Of a stretch of DNA of 64,000 bases, positions 23,583-36,240 are shown piece after piece. Origin of the DNA: Anarhynchus alexandrinus. Lineage: Eukaryota > Chordata > Aves > Charadriiformes > Charadriidae. The stretch is from assembly GCA_008711295.1 (NCBI GenBank), contig VUYV01000041.1, positions 1,590,288 through 1,654,287 of the forward strand, given 5' to 3'. A model generated the notes under the pieces. The model searched no databases and was not told the origin of the DNA. It saw only the letters and a program-made list of their open reading frames with translations. Within the stretch, counting starts at the first letter, position 1. Every line of letters begins with the position of its first letter. The position numbers and the translations under genes were made by a program.

Positions 23583-25024
23583 AATAATTAGCAGGACGCT
23601 GGATGCCCTCTCATTTATTTCACTTGTTCTTTTCTGTAGAGCTTAATCTTGCAGACAGTTCGCTTTAATCCTGAGTGGATGGAAACGGCAGGAGTTTGTA
23701 TAAAATTGGTGCAAGTTTTCAGCCACTGAGAACAGAACCCGTGAGAAGGCAATGCTGAATAAATCCAGAGGAATACCACGGCATTAATTGTGCACCGTGC
23801 TGAGCATACCTACTGCGGCAGAAGGTGACTCCCACCCCAGTGATGGATGGGATCCTGAATGAGCTAGGACCTCCTCATGTTTCACCAATGCAGAATTGCT
23901 TAAAGCTTCACGTCCTGGCGTAATTCAAATTAATTGAATTTAAATGGTAAACACAGAATCATACAAACAACTGAAGTACAAAGCGAAGGAACCTACTGCA
24001 GTCATTCCTCTTTTGGAAATGTGGTAACACCTTCAGAGGAAAAATCATGAGACATGGAGGAAAAAAAAAATCATTTGCCTATGGAAAAAAAAAGGGTGCT
24101 AGGCCTTTTAAAAAAATGACCTGTCAGATGTTTTGTGTATTAATTATATCTTTATACATAATCTAAGTGGGGGTAATGCATGTATCAGTAAGGGCTCAAA
24201 TTCACAAGGAGTGTGAAACAATAATTTAATCCTCCTGAGATATGTTGTCAATGCCAGTCCCATGCCTTTTATACACATGTAAAATTCAGTGGAAACCATC
24301 TTAACTGTTTTCCTTCTTATTAAACAGTCTTCCAAAATCTATAATTCAGTGAGACATTAAGCAGTTGGCATTTGTTGCTATACAATCCTGTTCCACAAGC
24401 CCCACTGTGAATTCAGCAGGGCATTCGGTACTAGCCAGCTTTTGTTATCAGTAACTCTACATGAAAGAACTTGCATTTTCCTGCTAATGAAACAAACCAA
24501 AGAATAGTAAAGTTGTTCAGCATTTTAAAACCTTAGCTTGGATTGCAGCTCTGAGATTTCAATGCAGAGAACTGTTGAGATGCTCTCAAATCCAAGTGTC
24601 TCTCCCTGCTAAGTGCCTGTGTGCTTTTATCTCCTGCAGATGAACATATACAACTTATAGCAATGTTTAGACATCAGTAGGATAACATCACTATATTCTG
24701 ATAGGGGATCTCAAATATTCAATGAGCCGTATGTATATTAGGGAATTATGAGTTAGAAAGGCAGACCAGACCCTTTGGTCTGAAGCTGGTGAGCAATACA
24801 GGCTGCGAACATGAAGTAGAAAGATCACTGATCCTGACACAGCACATCCCCTTATCTTCCTAGTGTGATCATAGCTTTTTAGGACCCTTTTTTTTTTCAG
24901 AATGATAGCAGGTTTTGCCCCTTATGCAGTTTATTGATTGATAAGCGTGTCAGTGGCATTCCAGTCACAGACACTGACCTCAAAAACCTCTTTGGACTCA
25001 GTGCTCTGAAGTCCCGACAGCTCC

Positions 25025-25262
25025 TTTATGGCCACCCGTGAGTTTGCGCAGTGCCTGCCGTCGCCTCCGCTGCGTGAGCCCAGCTGGGCTCGAGGAGCCG
25101 GGTTTTGTTCAGCCAAGCAGCCAGCGCTGCTCCTGAGATGACCAAAGTGTGATGGACGTGGCGGGCACCAGGCTGCTCGGGGGTGAAGTGTCTGGGCTGG
25201 ATGCGGTGGTGTGGGGCTGCAGCACCCGGCAGCTCCCAGCACAGCGGGGATCATGCTGGGGT
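25025..25262. other. Isolated GC-rich patch
   Basis: About 240 bp of raised GC with scattered CpGs (GCCTGCCGTCGCCTCCGCTG, GAGCCGGGTTTTG, GGACGTGGCGGGCACC). The flanks are AT-rich. No exon could be recognised. Confidence 0.35.
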
Positions 25263-27407
25263 GTCACTGGGGCATCCCAGCCAAGTCCCTCTGGCTTCTG
25301 GAAAGGTCAAAATGAGGATGATGAGAAGATGAGTCAAAGCTATTTTAAACTGTGGCCTTTGGCCTGTGTTAACTCTGTCCCGTGCTTCTGAGGCCATCCC
25401 TATACTGTCACTGTGCCCAAGGGGGATCTCTCCATCCCCTGTTTTTCTTTTTGCTTGTGTTCCTGAAGAACAGGGAATTTACCCTCTGCTATGACATGTT
25501 ACACCCAGCTTGTTTCTCAGATTATCATGAAGCAAAATGGTACAACATAGTTTTTGGAAAACAGCAGCTCTACCCTGCTTCCTTGGGTTCCATTGTCCAT
25601 CTGCCTCGATCCTGCTGTACAGCAGAACGGAATTAACTGGATTTATCAACATTGTGGGAGTAACACATGATGTCATGTTAAGTTGGAGAAATTCTTTCAA
25701 ATGGGAGGAATTTCAATTTAGTGTATAGAATACCATTTTGGGGAAGCAAGTGCTCTGAGTTAGGACTCTGTCAGTAGAGAAGAGCCTGTATTCCATAATC
25801 AGTAACAGTAGGGTGAGTTTGCACCACCGAAACCAGGACGAGTTTTGTTGCTTATCTACAGATGGGCGGGCCAGAGACTTTTGCTTTTCTGCGCTTGAAT
25901 TTTTCAGCTTTTTTTGACTAGACGAATTATTGCCAGAAAAATATTGCTGAAATCATTGCCAAGAAACAACTGCAAATATCTGCCTTTTGCAGAAAAATGC
26001 TCCATCTCCCTCCCTTCTGCACCCACAAATATGAGATATCTCATCTGCTCTTCTTGTTGAGGGATGTCACATCAGAGCTAGAAGGACAATTTTGCAGAGG
26101 GAGGGAAGGGCCACTCAGGAAAGTTAGAGAAGCTGTTGCGTGGGGTTTGTTTTGCCCAGCACAACATCGTGCCCGCAGAAGGTTTCCAGGCTGTGCAAAA
26201 ATACGTAGCGCAATAATGATCCCAATTTTTAATGAATTTTAAAATGGATTTGTGCTGGTGCAATCAGTTTTGTTAACTGCTGAGCAACAGTATTTGTGTT
26301 CACAATTAGTTGGGGAAGTACAGTGGCAGGCATGCAGATAGAAGCTGGATTTAAACCAGCGTGTTCCAATTAAATACATGGCTGCTAACTACACAACTGG
26401 AGGCTTGTAACAACGGCATTGTCAGGAAAGATCAGACAGGTGTTTGAAGACACGGCGCGAAGGCAACTTGAGGGCTGAAATTCTGCACTCTGTGATGTCT
26501 GAAACCTGAAGTGTGGGGGTGAATGGGGAGTAATGAAAAAGGCCACGGAGTTCTGACGGTGGAGGGTCACAAGGACTCTGAATATGCCAGGACAGCAAGG
26601 TCTCAGGGCCTAAGTTTTGTCCCTTGCTTTAGAAAAAGAGGGTTTGTTCCCATTGTGGAATACTGTGGAGACACAAAATCAGCCCCTGTGTGCAATAATT
26701 GCAACTTTAAACTAACCTGTTTGGATAAGATTTCTTAGGAAGTGAGTTGTCAAGTATATGGATTGCTCCAGCTGAGGACTAGGAAGAGCACTGTATTTTA
26801 GGAGATGTTCCTAAACGTTAGGACGGTGGAAGGTGGAATCTGTAACCTTGGAAAACAACTCAGGATCATTACTGCATTATTTAAATTTCCTTCTTTATTA
26901 TTATTTTTTTCACTTTGGGACATATGAGGACAAGGAGTAGTTGCCCACTTTTGAATTCTTCAGGGAAGAAGACGAGAATGTTCTTGTGCTTTGAAATTGC
27001 CCTCTTGCGTGGCAATTTCTGACAGAAAAAACATGGAGTAGAATTGTTCATTTGCCAAAACTTTTTTGCCATCTCTGCTTGTAGATCATGTGGCAACGCA
27101 TGGTTAAGATGTGTGGAACACATCTCACCGGTCTGCCTGCCATGGTGTACACGAATGTGCAACTGTCCCTCAGGAGACCATCTCTGTGTTATCCTTCAGG
27201 ATAGTGCACTGGCTTTGAATAACCTTCAGCCGTGTTATTGTTGCGTGTGTTGGAGAAGAGTTCCTGAGCTTCCTGAATTTGTGGATATGTTGGACAAGCT
27301 AAGTGTCTTTCTCTGCGAATTGTAGGCACCCCACAGAGACCCTCCTTTCCTTCATGTTCTTGGCCACCAGCAGCTGTGCAGGGGGATGCATGAGGACCCC
27401 TGAGACG

Positions 27408-27443
27408 CTTCCCGAGTCACTTCCCGAGTCACTTCCCAAGTTT
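27408..27443. repeat. 12-bp tandem repeat, three units
   Basis: Units of CTTCCCGAGTCA at 27,408-27,419 and 27,420-27,431 are identical. A third unit, CTTCCCAAGTTT, is diverged. Confidence 0.8.
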
Positions 27444-27929
27444 CTGCCATTGCAGAAGGGGAGAAACCTTTTGTGGGTATCTGCTGTTGAAAGCCAATCC
27501 TGACTTCTCTGGGTTGCTGAGTTTGAAGACCTTGTGGTAGGTCATTCCCATAAGAATGATCTTGTTTCCTAGCAAGGAGGTAGAAAGGGTTTCTTAAGTT
27601 TATTATAAATCTTGGGGAAAAAATGGGGAGAGAGCTGTAGTGATGCAGGAAGAGCGAGGAGTCCTTCTGCCTATCCATCCAGCCCCAGACTCCTTACAGT
27701 CGGCATGAGTGTCACAGGACACTGGGAAATACCCAAGACAGAGAAAATACAAGCCAATTTTTTTCTTTTCTGTCTACATTTTCATCTGCGTGTAGCCAGC
27801 TGAAGACACAGAAAGCAGCCAGCCTATTATTTCCTCAAAGAAGTGTCTATTTCTTGGCAGAGAAAATGCCAGGTGCAACAGTAAGACACACTCGACACGT
27901 GCCAGGAGCAGCAAGGAGATGGGCTTGGA

Positions 27930-28110
27930 GCAACATCTGCGCCCAGCAGCGAACATCTGTCCTAGCCGCTGGCGCTGCAGAGACGGGAGGGTAAGTGGAG
28001 GGGCTGCCTGTAGGCTCGGCACCGGGCAGGGGACATGGCATGACCCTGGTAGCCCAGTCCCGCTCCAGGGGTGCACAGACCTCCCAGTGCCGGGATGAGA
28101 GACAGCGAAG
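27930..28110 (+). other. GC-rich patch with a consensus splice-donor-like site
   Basis: A local GC and CpG rise (GCCGCTGGCGCTGCAGAGAC, GCTCGGCACCGGGCAGGGG) contains GGGAGG followed by GTAAGT at 27,991-27,996, a strong match to the 5' splice-site consensus. A CpG patch followed by a good donor is the layout of a noncoding first exon. GTAAGT is common by chance, and no acceptor or downstream exon was identified. Confidence 0.25.
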
Positions 28111-28324
28111 GGGTCTTGTCCTCTGTTATCCTTTGAAGCAGGGATGTGCAGTGCTAAAGACGCACAGCTATTCTTCTGGGCAGCTTCACTATTCCCGTTT
28201 GATTGCCTTTCTGCGGAGGAGGCTGCCCAGCCCCGACAAGGGCTAAAGGGAGGTTGATCAGGAAGAGTTAACTCACCGGGCTGATGATACAGACTGGATG
28301 GCATGGAAATGGCGTGACATGAAG

Positions 28325-28362
28325 AGAACAGAGCAGAACAGAACAGAGCAGAACAGAACACA
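28325..28362. repeat. Pentameric AGAAC/AGAGC microsatellite
   Basis: Tandem CAGAA and CAGAG pentamers, about seven units (GAACAGAGCAGAACAGAACA and so on). On the minus strand it makes the Cys-Ser-Leu-Phe pattern at the start of a 195-codon chance frame. Confidence 0.85.
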
Positions 28363-31300
28363 ATATATTTTTAAAGCTGATAGCTGCTTCACCATCCTAT
28401 TCCCTGGCCTCCTGATCTTGAGGCTGCCTTCTCTGCTGTGGCAGAAAGAGCAAGAGAGGTTAACTGTGGAATTAACCACTCCTCATACAACCAGCACAGT
28501 TTCTGCACCGGAGAGACATAAACAGCAAAATGAGTGATTTTCAAGGAGAAGTGCTAGTGTGGATTCCTGGCAGGGTGGAGGAAATAGAGGGATTTTAGTC
28601 CTTTAGACTTTGGGCTACGGCTTTGGGGCACTTGGTCTGTGGAAAAAGAAAGACTGTGCACATAGTGGGGCAGTTCAGGAAGTATTATGTCAGGATTACA
28701 TGATAGCTAAACAGTTAATTTGTTATTATTAAAAAGAAACAAACAACAAACCACCCTGATTTAAAGAGCATCCCCTGCCTCAGGTGGGTAGCCAAAGGGC
28801 TGCCTTCTTACGAAGCTTGTGACAGCATCGTGGGGATTATTTGTCAAATCATCGCACAACTGACAGTGGTATCACAATAGCCAGATTTCTGCAGCACTTT
28901 GAGGTCTTCCCCGAGGAGCCTGCTGCAGGGCAGAGGGGAAGTGGCTTGGGGAAAGCTGCCCATTCCTGCAAAATTTTCCGTGGTTTAAAAATTTTGCTGC
29001 TGAAGAAAAATGGACCAAGACAGAACTAAAGCTATCCTATATGCACAGGGCTGTAAAAATCATCTCTGTATTCACTTTGCATTGCCCGTCCTTCCCCACA
29101 CACCTCTTTGTCATTCAAAGTATGCTCACAGGAAACTTCAAGCGAAGCTGCCAACAACATTATCAACATCAAGAGAGACAGACACACCAATGACACAGGA
29201 CGTAAGTGAAAGGATACCACTGAGAAAAGCTACACAGATGGTTTTATAGATTAAAAAAGCTGGCATTTCTAAAGCTCAGGATTGTTAAAAACAGAGACAG
29301 ATAGAGGGGGAGAGGGTGAGAGAGAGGAGTAACTTACTTATTCAATCCTTCTGGTTTGATATTTCTGTAGGCCCCATCTGTACTTTGCAAGAATGGGTTT
29401 GTGCTTTTGGTTGCACTCCCAGCTTGTTCTTCTTGGTGTTTATAGACTAACCCAGATGTCAAATTTGTCTTTGCAAACCAAGTTGATAGCTCCTCACAGC
29501 AAGAATTGTTCCGTTCTGGGACTGTGCCGAGGCATTTTGCATTTATAAAGTGATTTACAGTCCAGAGAAGTCCTGCGCGGAATGACTTTGTTGTTCCTAG
29601 GGCAGAGGAGCACTAGGTTTCTCTCTCAGCCTGCCTTCCTTTTAACTGGAACAACAAGTTCTTAGTTATAGCCATTGTTCATTCATTCTCTCTTCCCCTA
29701 AAATTAAATCATGTATTCTAGTAGTTCCCAAACCATGGTCTCTTGTACCACATCAAACAGTGGTTTCTAGGACGCTTTCCACTGAAGGCTTCAGGAAGGG
29801 TACGCATTCTGAGAAATGTTGGTAGTGCTGTATTTGAACAAAAGTTTCGGAAAAACAAGCTGACTTTGTCTCGACCACAAGAGTTCTGGTATTAACAGCA
29901 GTGAGATTTTGGCAAGCAGATAAAAATGGTAAAAGGGACCTCATGAGCCTTCTAGAATATTTGCAAGGTTTCAGGAATTCTGACTTCTGAACAAACTACC
30001 CCAAGAGAGCCATCTCCTTCTTGCTAAGTAATTTATGTTAAATGGGTGCTACTTCTGGGCACCCACTCAATACCTCCTGGCACCGTCCCTCCTCCCGGCT
30101 CTCCTGCCAGGTGCTGCACCCAAATATCCCTCAGTTTTGCTGTGCGCACCTAGTGTTTTGCCTATGGTCCCAGCCAAAAAATAGGCAATAAAGAGATCCA
30201 GAAATATTTTCGTCTGTCCCAGTCCCCTAGCTACCTTGGGTTGTGCTGAAGTTTCACTTTTCCGTCTGTACAACATCCATGAAAGTAATAAAATTGCTGC
30301 TGACTCTGGAGGTCTCAGAAAGCTACTGCAGGCAAAAATTGCCCTTGGGTCACCTGCAGCATCTTGCATGCAAGAGGGGCTGTTCCAGGCAGCCGATCAT
30401 GGCACTCCATCACTCCATTTTGTAACCCAAGCCAAGGTAATCCTGCATCTCTGTCAGTGTCTCTGTTTAAATGTTTGGGATCATGGCAAGTGTTTGATGA
30501 AAAAAACCCCATTTCTAAGTGAACAAATGTTATTTTCTTTCCAGAGACTAGAATGAAATGAGCTTCTGAGAAGTAAACAGACAGACAGAAATGTATAGAC
30601 AAACAAACGGGCGGATGATAAAATTGGTCTTTTATTCTGATCTGTTTCTAACATATTTCAAAATAGCAGCTTTGGAAGATGGCACTGCCTTTTACAGTCC
30701 TTTTCAGAAATAATAAGTGTAGTTTGCTAGAATTTTGGGCTAACTATTTAATCACCGTATTACCTTTTAGCAAAGGTTTGCCTCCCATCATTAAGTAATT
30801 CACTCAAGGTAACAAGTGAGATAAAGCCTGAGAGATACAGCAGTCTCAGATGTAAGCCTTATTTTACAACAAAGAACAGAGTGCTTAGGCTTTCTCCAGA
30901 GGGTATTTTTTTTTTTGTGTGTTTTCTTGCTTTGTTACAGCGTGGAGAAAGCAGGGATTACAATATGTATCTGCTGATCAATATTAAAATAGTAGAGTAA
31001 AATGTCAAGGAGAAAAAAAAATTGAAATCATACTACATTTCAACACCAACAGAGAAAATCCCAGCATTGTCAAATGGCAGCAATAAAACTAGCAATTGTT
31101 ATTTAGTTTTAAGTAATGAACCAAATAAAAAATACAGAACTTGCTACATTGCCTCCCAAATGGAGCTTATTACACTGCTGCTTGAATGTTTGTACAATCT
31201 TTAATTTAAACATTTTCTCTTCAGGTCTTAATAATAGGCATGGGTAGTTGCAATTTACTCCCTCTTCAAAGGCAAAAAATGAAAGAGGAAAACAAAATGC

Positions 31301-34023
31301 TTTTACAACTCACATGTGAACAGAAGTGGCTCATTCAGCCAGAGGAGGTTGGTAGGGTTGAAAGTCAGAGAATTTCACCCCGCGATTTATCTTTCAGCCA
31401 GGTAAGGGCAGGATTAGCATGTGGGCTCTCCAAAGCTGCTCCCCCAGTGAGAAGGAAGAGCCATTCATCACTGTTTACTGGGCCTTTGTTCTGCTGCAAA
31501 CCCTCGCAGAGAAGAAATATAAAGAGTAATTTGTGTTTCTCAAAAGGAGACCAACACACAATCTCATAGATGCTTCAAGGATATTTTTTCATTATTATAT
31601 TTTTAATATATAAACAAGCGAGGAAAGCGTTTAGAGGTGAACGTTAATATATTCCACTCCTTGTGGCCCACAGGATTCTCAATTCTCAGTTCAGTTTTTT
31701 CATTATGCATCCTTTGTTTCTGGAATTACTGTGATAGTTTACTGGTTTGAAGGATTTTAGAGTTGCAGTCATAAATAAGAGCAAATCTTAACCTTGAAAC
31801 TTGAATGACAAAATAATCCTATTTGAAACAACTCCTGAGTGGCACATGGAGGAGAAAGAAAGAAATTAATTCCCTTTTTTCCTGTACATGACTACCTCGA
31901 GCTCAAGCTGCTGTTTAAAATTGACCATCAGATAAAATCCCAAATTTTAAAATGCCTGGCTCTGATTTTTTTGTGAAAGAACAAAGGTGGACTGGGGTGT
32001 TTATTCCTGGCCTTGGGACCTGCGGTTGCATGACCCTGTGCTTCCCGCCACTTTTTGGGGCACCGGTGCTTACAGCTCCACATGCAGGCAGAAATCATGT
32101 TGAAAAGCTTGAGTTCAGATGCACACCCGCAGGGTAAATAAGGACATTTTCCTCTTGGGCTACATTTGATTTCTTTAAATATTTTTGTTCTTTGGTTTCT
32201 GGTGTGCCTCGGCAGTGAAGCATAGCTCGTTATTCCCCCTGCCGAGCCAGAGACAGGACCCCAATGGAGGTGCTGCTGCTTCGCAGGGGCGCACAGCCTC
32301 CCTCCATGTTCATCCGGGTGGCTGAGATGGCCAGGTCAAGCCTGGGAAGGAGTATTTTGGGGAGGCTGGAGGAGCGCCCCCTTTACAGCCTTGGACTTGG
32401 CTCAGCCATGGCTACAAGGGCTTTTCTCCAAATCCATCCTTGCTTTTGTCAGTCCTGGGTAGCTGGGAGATATCAGCCGCTTCCCTCTGTGACCCACAGC
32501 ATGGCTTTCCATGGGATATGTAAAGCTAGAGTCTATATGCTTTTTACAAACCACCGGAGTGACATTTAATAGGTCACAACATACAGTAGGACAGAGTAGA
32601 GAACCTCGTGCATCATTTGGTGCTAATTTTTATTGAACCTGTAACCTTTATCCTTCCCTATAGGAAAATCTCCCTACTGATGGTCACATCGGTACTAAAA
32701 ATAGAGAAAAATAAGAATGTCCTTATCACAGTAAAGTAAATCAGACAGTAAAACACAATGCCATGAAAGAAGATATTCCAGATAATCAGGCCCTGACTGG
32801 CTGCACCTCAGCAGCGTGCAGAGAAGCCAAAGTCTGTCTCGCCCATCTGTGGGGCAGCTGAGGACACCCTGCACAAGCCTGATGCCACTTGGGCTGAGAT
32901 CCTGATACACCCTCCCAAGTATTTACATCTGCGTTAAGTGGTCCTCTGGAGCATACTGGGACAATCCCCATGCTTCAGCCTAGTCATATGTACCTTTAAA
33001 AGCTCGGGGGCTTCTGGTACCCTTTTCCAGGTGTGCAGAAACCTTCAGGACAAGAAAGACTTCCTCCTTATCTGTGACAGCTGATGGAAGAAACCAGGAG
33101 CGCGTAACAATTAAATGTGGGAAATGCGTCCCGAAATTATGTCCAGGAGAACTTGGTTTTGGCTTGCTTTTGCAAGGAAACTGATAGAGAATATGTGTTT
33201 AGTAATAAGATATTATGGCAAAGATTGTATTAGAGGTCTAGAACAGCTATATCATACCTGAGGTAAGACAGTTTTGCGGAAGTGTTATCAGTACTTGCAC
33301 CTACATAATGCTTTTCATCCTCTAGGATCTGTTTCAGATAGACTCGTACAACCACTGTAAAACACATTGACATTACACTTTTTTTTTTTTTCCAGATTAA
33401 TCTAGGAAACAGCTGGGAACACAGAATTCATTTCTGTCTTATTTGTTGCATCGAGAATTTCTAACACATTCAAAATATCGGTCAACCCCTAATTGGTAAC
33501 TGCAAGAGGCTGGCCATAAGAAATTAGGATACAAAATTATTTTCCAAATTATGCTACAGACTTTTTCCTCAATCAAAGTTAAGTTAAAGGAAAAAAAGCA
33601 ATTAGAAAGATATTATTTAAGCCTGAGTATATACAAGGCAAAGAGACAGTTCTTGCTGCCAGCAACAAGACTCTTGGGATCTATCAAATATCCAATGTTG
33701 AAGATAGGCTCTTTAAAATCTAGGACCAATTAAATATCCAGACAGACTACAATTTAAAAGAGACTAGAATTTGCAATTATGTATAAAAGGTTACCTATAG
33801 TTAAGAGGACATAATTCATTGCTATTTATGCTGAGGGATGGAAACGTTGAAGAAACAATGCAGGTCTGTACGGCAGACAGAGAAAAGTGAATCCTAAATC
33901 TAACTGGTTACCTAATGAAGCTCAGAGGCATTATGTGATTGTAGATAGTCAGAAGAGAGTGCTTTAATAAAACTAAACATCAAGTGCTTACTGTTCTGAG
34001 AGAGAATGTAGCTTAGGGAAAAA

Positions 34024-34072
34024 ATACACACACACACACACCCTGACACGTATGTATACGTATATACACAAA
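34024..34072. repeat. (CA)n followed by a TACG/TATA alternating tract
   Basis: A run of about nine CA units is followed by ACACGTATGTATACGTATAT, which is nearly all alternating purine-pyrimidine. Such tracts can form left-handed DNA; this is a structural inference only. Confidence 0.75.
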
Positions 34073-35639
34073 ACAGAGGCAGCTTTAAAGATAACCCAGC
34101 GTCAACATTAATGCGGAAGACCTGCAGCCACATCAAGTAACCAGGAGCGCACAGGACACAGCTGGAGGTGCTAAACCAGGCTGCAGTCTTCGTGGTTTTC
34201 CTGGTAATTCATCGCTTCTTTTTAATCCTGGACTGTTGTGTACCTACATAAACCTGGGGACCAGCGTAGTGTTTTTCTGGTCACCCAGGCACACAGCAGT
34301 ACATGAGACAGGGAATTTCAGGCAGTATTTCCTACATTGTAGGATCCTTCATCCTTGCCTCAGAGCAGGAGATATTCTTGGGACCACCAGCAAATTAAGT
34401 AGGCACTCTGCTATGCAATGATTTCACAATGATTTCAGGAGTTGTTAGCACTTTCCCCCAAAGGAGAACAAAATTAATCTATCTTATTAGTAACTACATC
34501 AGCAGGAAAAAAAAAATAGTTGAGAGAGTTTCAGTATAGCTGCTAAAATTGAAGAGTCTTCTATCTTTTGGGAAGTGTTTTTGAGTCTGGCTCAGATTAA
34601 CAGTGATCAAAATACATTTTTATTCCCAGAAGGCAGGAGAATTCTTTTGTCTCAGGCCTTTGCTCAATGACAAAGGCTGGGTTTTTGCATCTACGGATCT
34701 GACCCGAGGCTGCAGAAGTGCTCAAACAGGAGAACGAGGAAAGCAAGGTGGAGTTATCTGCAGCTAAAAGGCAAACCTCTCAGCACAGGTTACAGCTTTT
34801 TTGCTTTCAGCTGCTGTCTCTCATCTCATGTTGTCTGATCTAGCATCTAGCTGGCAGTGGGAGACACCCTGCAAAATGAGGCACAACAAAGCCAGGAGAC
34901 AGAGGGGAATTGCTTCCCTCTACATTGGTGGCTCATGCCAGGGAGGAGAAGGCGTCATGGGTGTGCAGTCTGAAGGCTTTATCCCTTGCCAGCTGAAAGA
35001 TGAAGAGCCTGAAGGTGGGAGCCTTGAGAAAAGTCCAATATTTATAGGGGCCACAGAAGAGGGAGGGAAATTATATACAGTTAAGGAAGGGATCCCCTCT
35101 TTGAGCCAGGAGAAAGGCAGAAACGTAATCTTGAATGAAGGATTTCCTTGGAAGGAAAAAGCAGAAGAGGGTGGTATCCGTGCTTAGAAGATAAGACCAA
35201 AAGGAAAGACAGGCCAAGAAAGAGTTGCTCAGTTAGGGAGGGGAAAAAAAAAATCATAGTGGGAGAAATGATGTAGTTTGCACCATAACAGCAAGCACTA
35301 AATATAGAAGGTGAATGAAACTCTTTTAAGAGAGACAGTGGGACTCAGTGCTTGTTACAGCTGATGCCAAGCAATATTAATTTACCCCACCAGGTATTAG
35401 TGAATATTAATATTATGTCGTTAGCAAGCTTTCAGTACCACTGGCAGTATGTTATGTCTTTTCTGGGGTGAAATAAAAGAACTTGGTTTCTAGCCCTGCT
35501 AATTTTGTATCTTTTATGAGCAACACATTCACTTTTAAAAATAAAATACAGCATGTAAAAGTAGTAATTTACAGCTAAAGCAACTATTTTCTGGTGTTCT
35601 CATTAAGCCTATTTTATGCACCTGTCTTCTATTCACTCT

Positions 35640-36240
35640 TTTGAAATTGTAGACCACAAATAAGTGTACTGGGAGTGTGTAATTAGCCATAATTATTGTT
35701 TCTTTGTAATATTTTGGGATGTTGAGAAGATTTCTTACGTGAGGGTGCACTTTGTGAGGAGGGAAATATTCGTAGCGGCGCTGAAGCTTATGACTTGGAC
35801 CCGCACATCGACAGCAGCCTGCACTGAGGAGCATACGAAAGAATTAAAGGGAGGTGCTCGTGACAGCAGATTTCACCAAGGACAAATACCAATATGGTTT
35901 AATCACCGCTTGGTTCTAAATAATGTTCATGAAATATTTGCATTTTTATGTCTGCTGAAGGCTTCGATAGTTACAAGCTCTTTGATTTCCCAAATTTGCT
36001 GTAATGGTGTGTATGTTTAAATACACCTGTATGTATAATGATCTTTAACGTCGCTGATCCTCTGTGTAATGAATTAGACTTTTCACTGTTGTAAATAAGA
36101 CTGATGCGAGATTAATAAACCATGCCAAAGAGTATTGATACATGGAATTGATGTAAAGCAGGTTAGAGGAGAAGCTAATTAACATGCTTGAGTGATTTAC
36201 AGTCTAATCCTATACAAAACATTGAAAACCAAACTTGTGA
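35640..36240. promoter_or_regulatory. Candidate developmental enhancer or CNE
   Basis: This repeat-free block combines homeodomain words (GTAATTAGCCATAATTATTG near 35,680, GCTAATTAACATGC near 36,174, AATGAATTAGAC near 36,067) with about a dozen isolated CpGs in an AT-rich setting (TTACGTGAGGG, TTCGTAGCGGCGCTG, TTAACGTCGCTGATCC). No coding or transposon signal is seen. The mixture is typical of deeply conserved vertebrate enhancers. Conservation itself cannot be seen in one sequence. Confidence 0.35.

Noticed and set aside
27774..28361. 195-codon open frame on the minus strand
   Set aside because: It starts in a pentameric microsatellite (Cys-Ser-Leu-Phe repeat), runs through a GC-rich patch where stops are rare, and has no recognisable domain.
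34801..35187. 128-codon plus-strand frame
   Set aside because: There is no family resemblance and no codon pattern distinct from chance. The flanks have no clear splice sites.
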